Origin: Choristoneura fumiferana
Lineage: Eukaryota > Arthropoda > Insecta > Lepidoptera > Tortricidae
Length of the DNA stretch: 64,000 nt
Direction of reading: 5' to 3'
Assembly: GCF_025370935.1 (NCBI RefSeq)
Contig: NC_133476.1
Coordinates: 21,090,801 to 21,154,800, forward strand
In this document: one piece after another, positions 63,721 to 64,000 of the stretch
How positions within the stretch are numbered: position 1 is the stretch's first letter
Layout of the letters: every line of letters starts with the position of its first letter
Program-made: the position numbers and the translations under genes
The notes under the pieces: generated by a model
What the model saw: only the letters and a program-made list of their open reading frames with translations
Database searches by the model: none
What the model was told of the DNA's origin: nothing

Positions 63721-64000
63721 CCTGATATGCGAAATATTATAGTTTCATCAAGGAGGCAAGTTTGGATGCGGAGCAAGGGACTTCCACTATAGAGTAATAA
63801 ATTATTAATTAATAAACAGTGGATGATTGTAGCGATATGAAGATGAAGTCGATTGCTCACGGCACCCCTTAACGGTTATTACTTCATACTTTGTGCGTTT
63901 ATATAATTAAGTTTGTCGCAATAACGTTTAATTAAGGGCAGAGTTAAATTACAGTCCTGAAGCGGTGTGTCAAAGCAATTTAAACACATTTATTGCTTAG
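63721..64000. other. Anonymous DNA to window end
   Basis: No recognised feature. Confidence 0.45.

Overview
The window looks like gene-poor nuclear DNA of a lepidopteran insect (moth or butterfly). This is inferred from repeat families I recognise: a Metulj-like tRNA-derived SINE, a second SINE with an RTE-type GATGAT tail, Lep1-like Helitron ends, a LINE tail beginning near 'accttgtgcaaggtccgc', and several short inverted-repeat elements. I find no intact protein-coding gene, no real tRNA or rRNA gene and no CRISPR array. Every open reading frame is short. Those with recognisable protein similarity are decayed non-LTR retrotransposon pieces; the rest are chance or repeat-derived.

Layout. 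Positions 1-5671 and 16420-22728 are two direct copies of one segment. Copy 1 may begin upstream of the window. The copies differ by scattered substitutions and by four insertions: one hairpin element only in copy 1, and a SINE, a LINE tail and a foldback element only in copy 2. Between them lie a possible ~4.9 kb unit with long inverted arms (5672-10545) ending at a 100-base assembly gap (10546-10645), then a mosaic of SINEs, an RTE LINE fragment, and a palindromic element nested inside another (15718-16138).

From 22.7 to 64 kb the sequence is a patchwork of MITE-like inverted repeats, five SINE/LINE tail families, Helitron-like fragments, microsatellites and anonymous AT-rich DNA. Stretches that look less repeat-like are a GC/CpG-rich island near 27.48-27.81 kb, a motif-bearing block near 14.44-14.60 kb, a block near 51.13-51.44 kb, and three segments almost identical between the duplicate copies (about 1.27-1.54, 2.62-2.88 and 4.59-5.01 kb).

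There is no operon or pathway. The useful biology is mobile-element stratigraphy: nested insertions with readable target-site duplications, a paralogous empty site for a LINE insertion, and a small hairpin retroposon-like element seen as two independent insertions, which is the best candidate for something undescribed. All family names are from recognition and were not searched.
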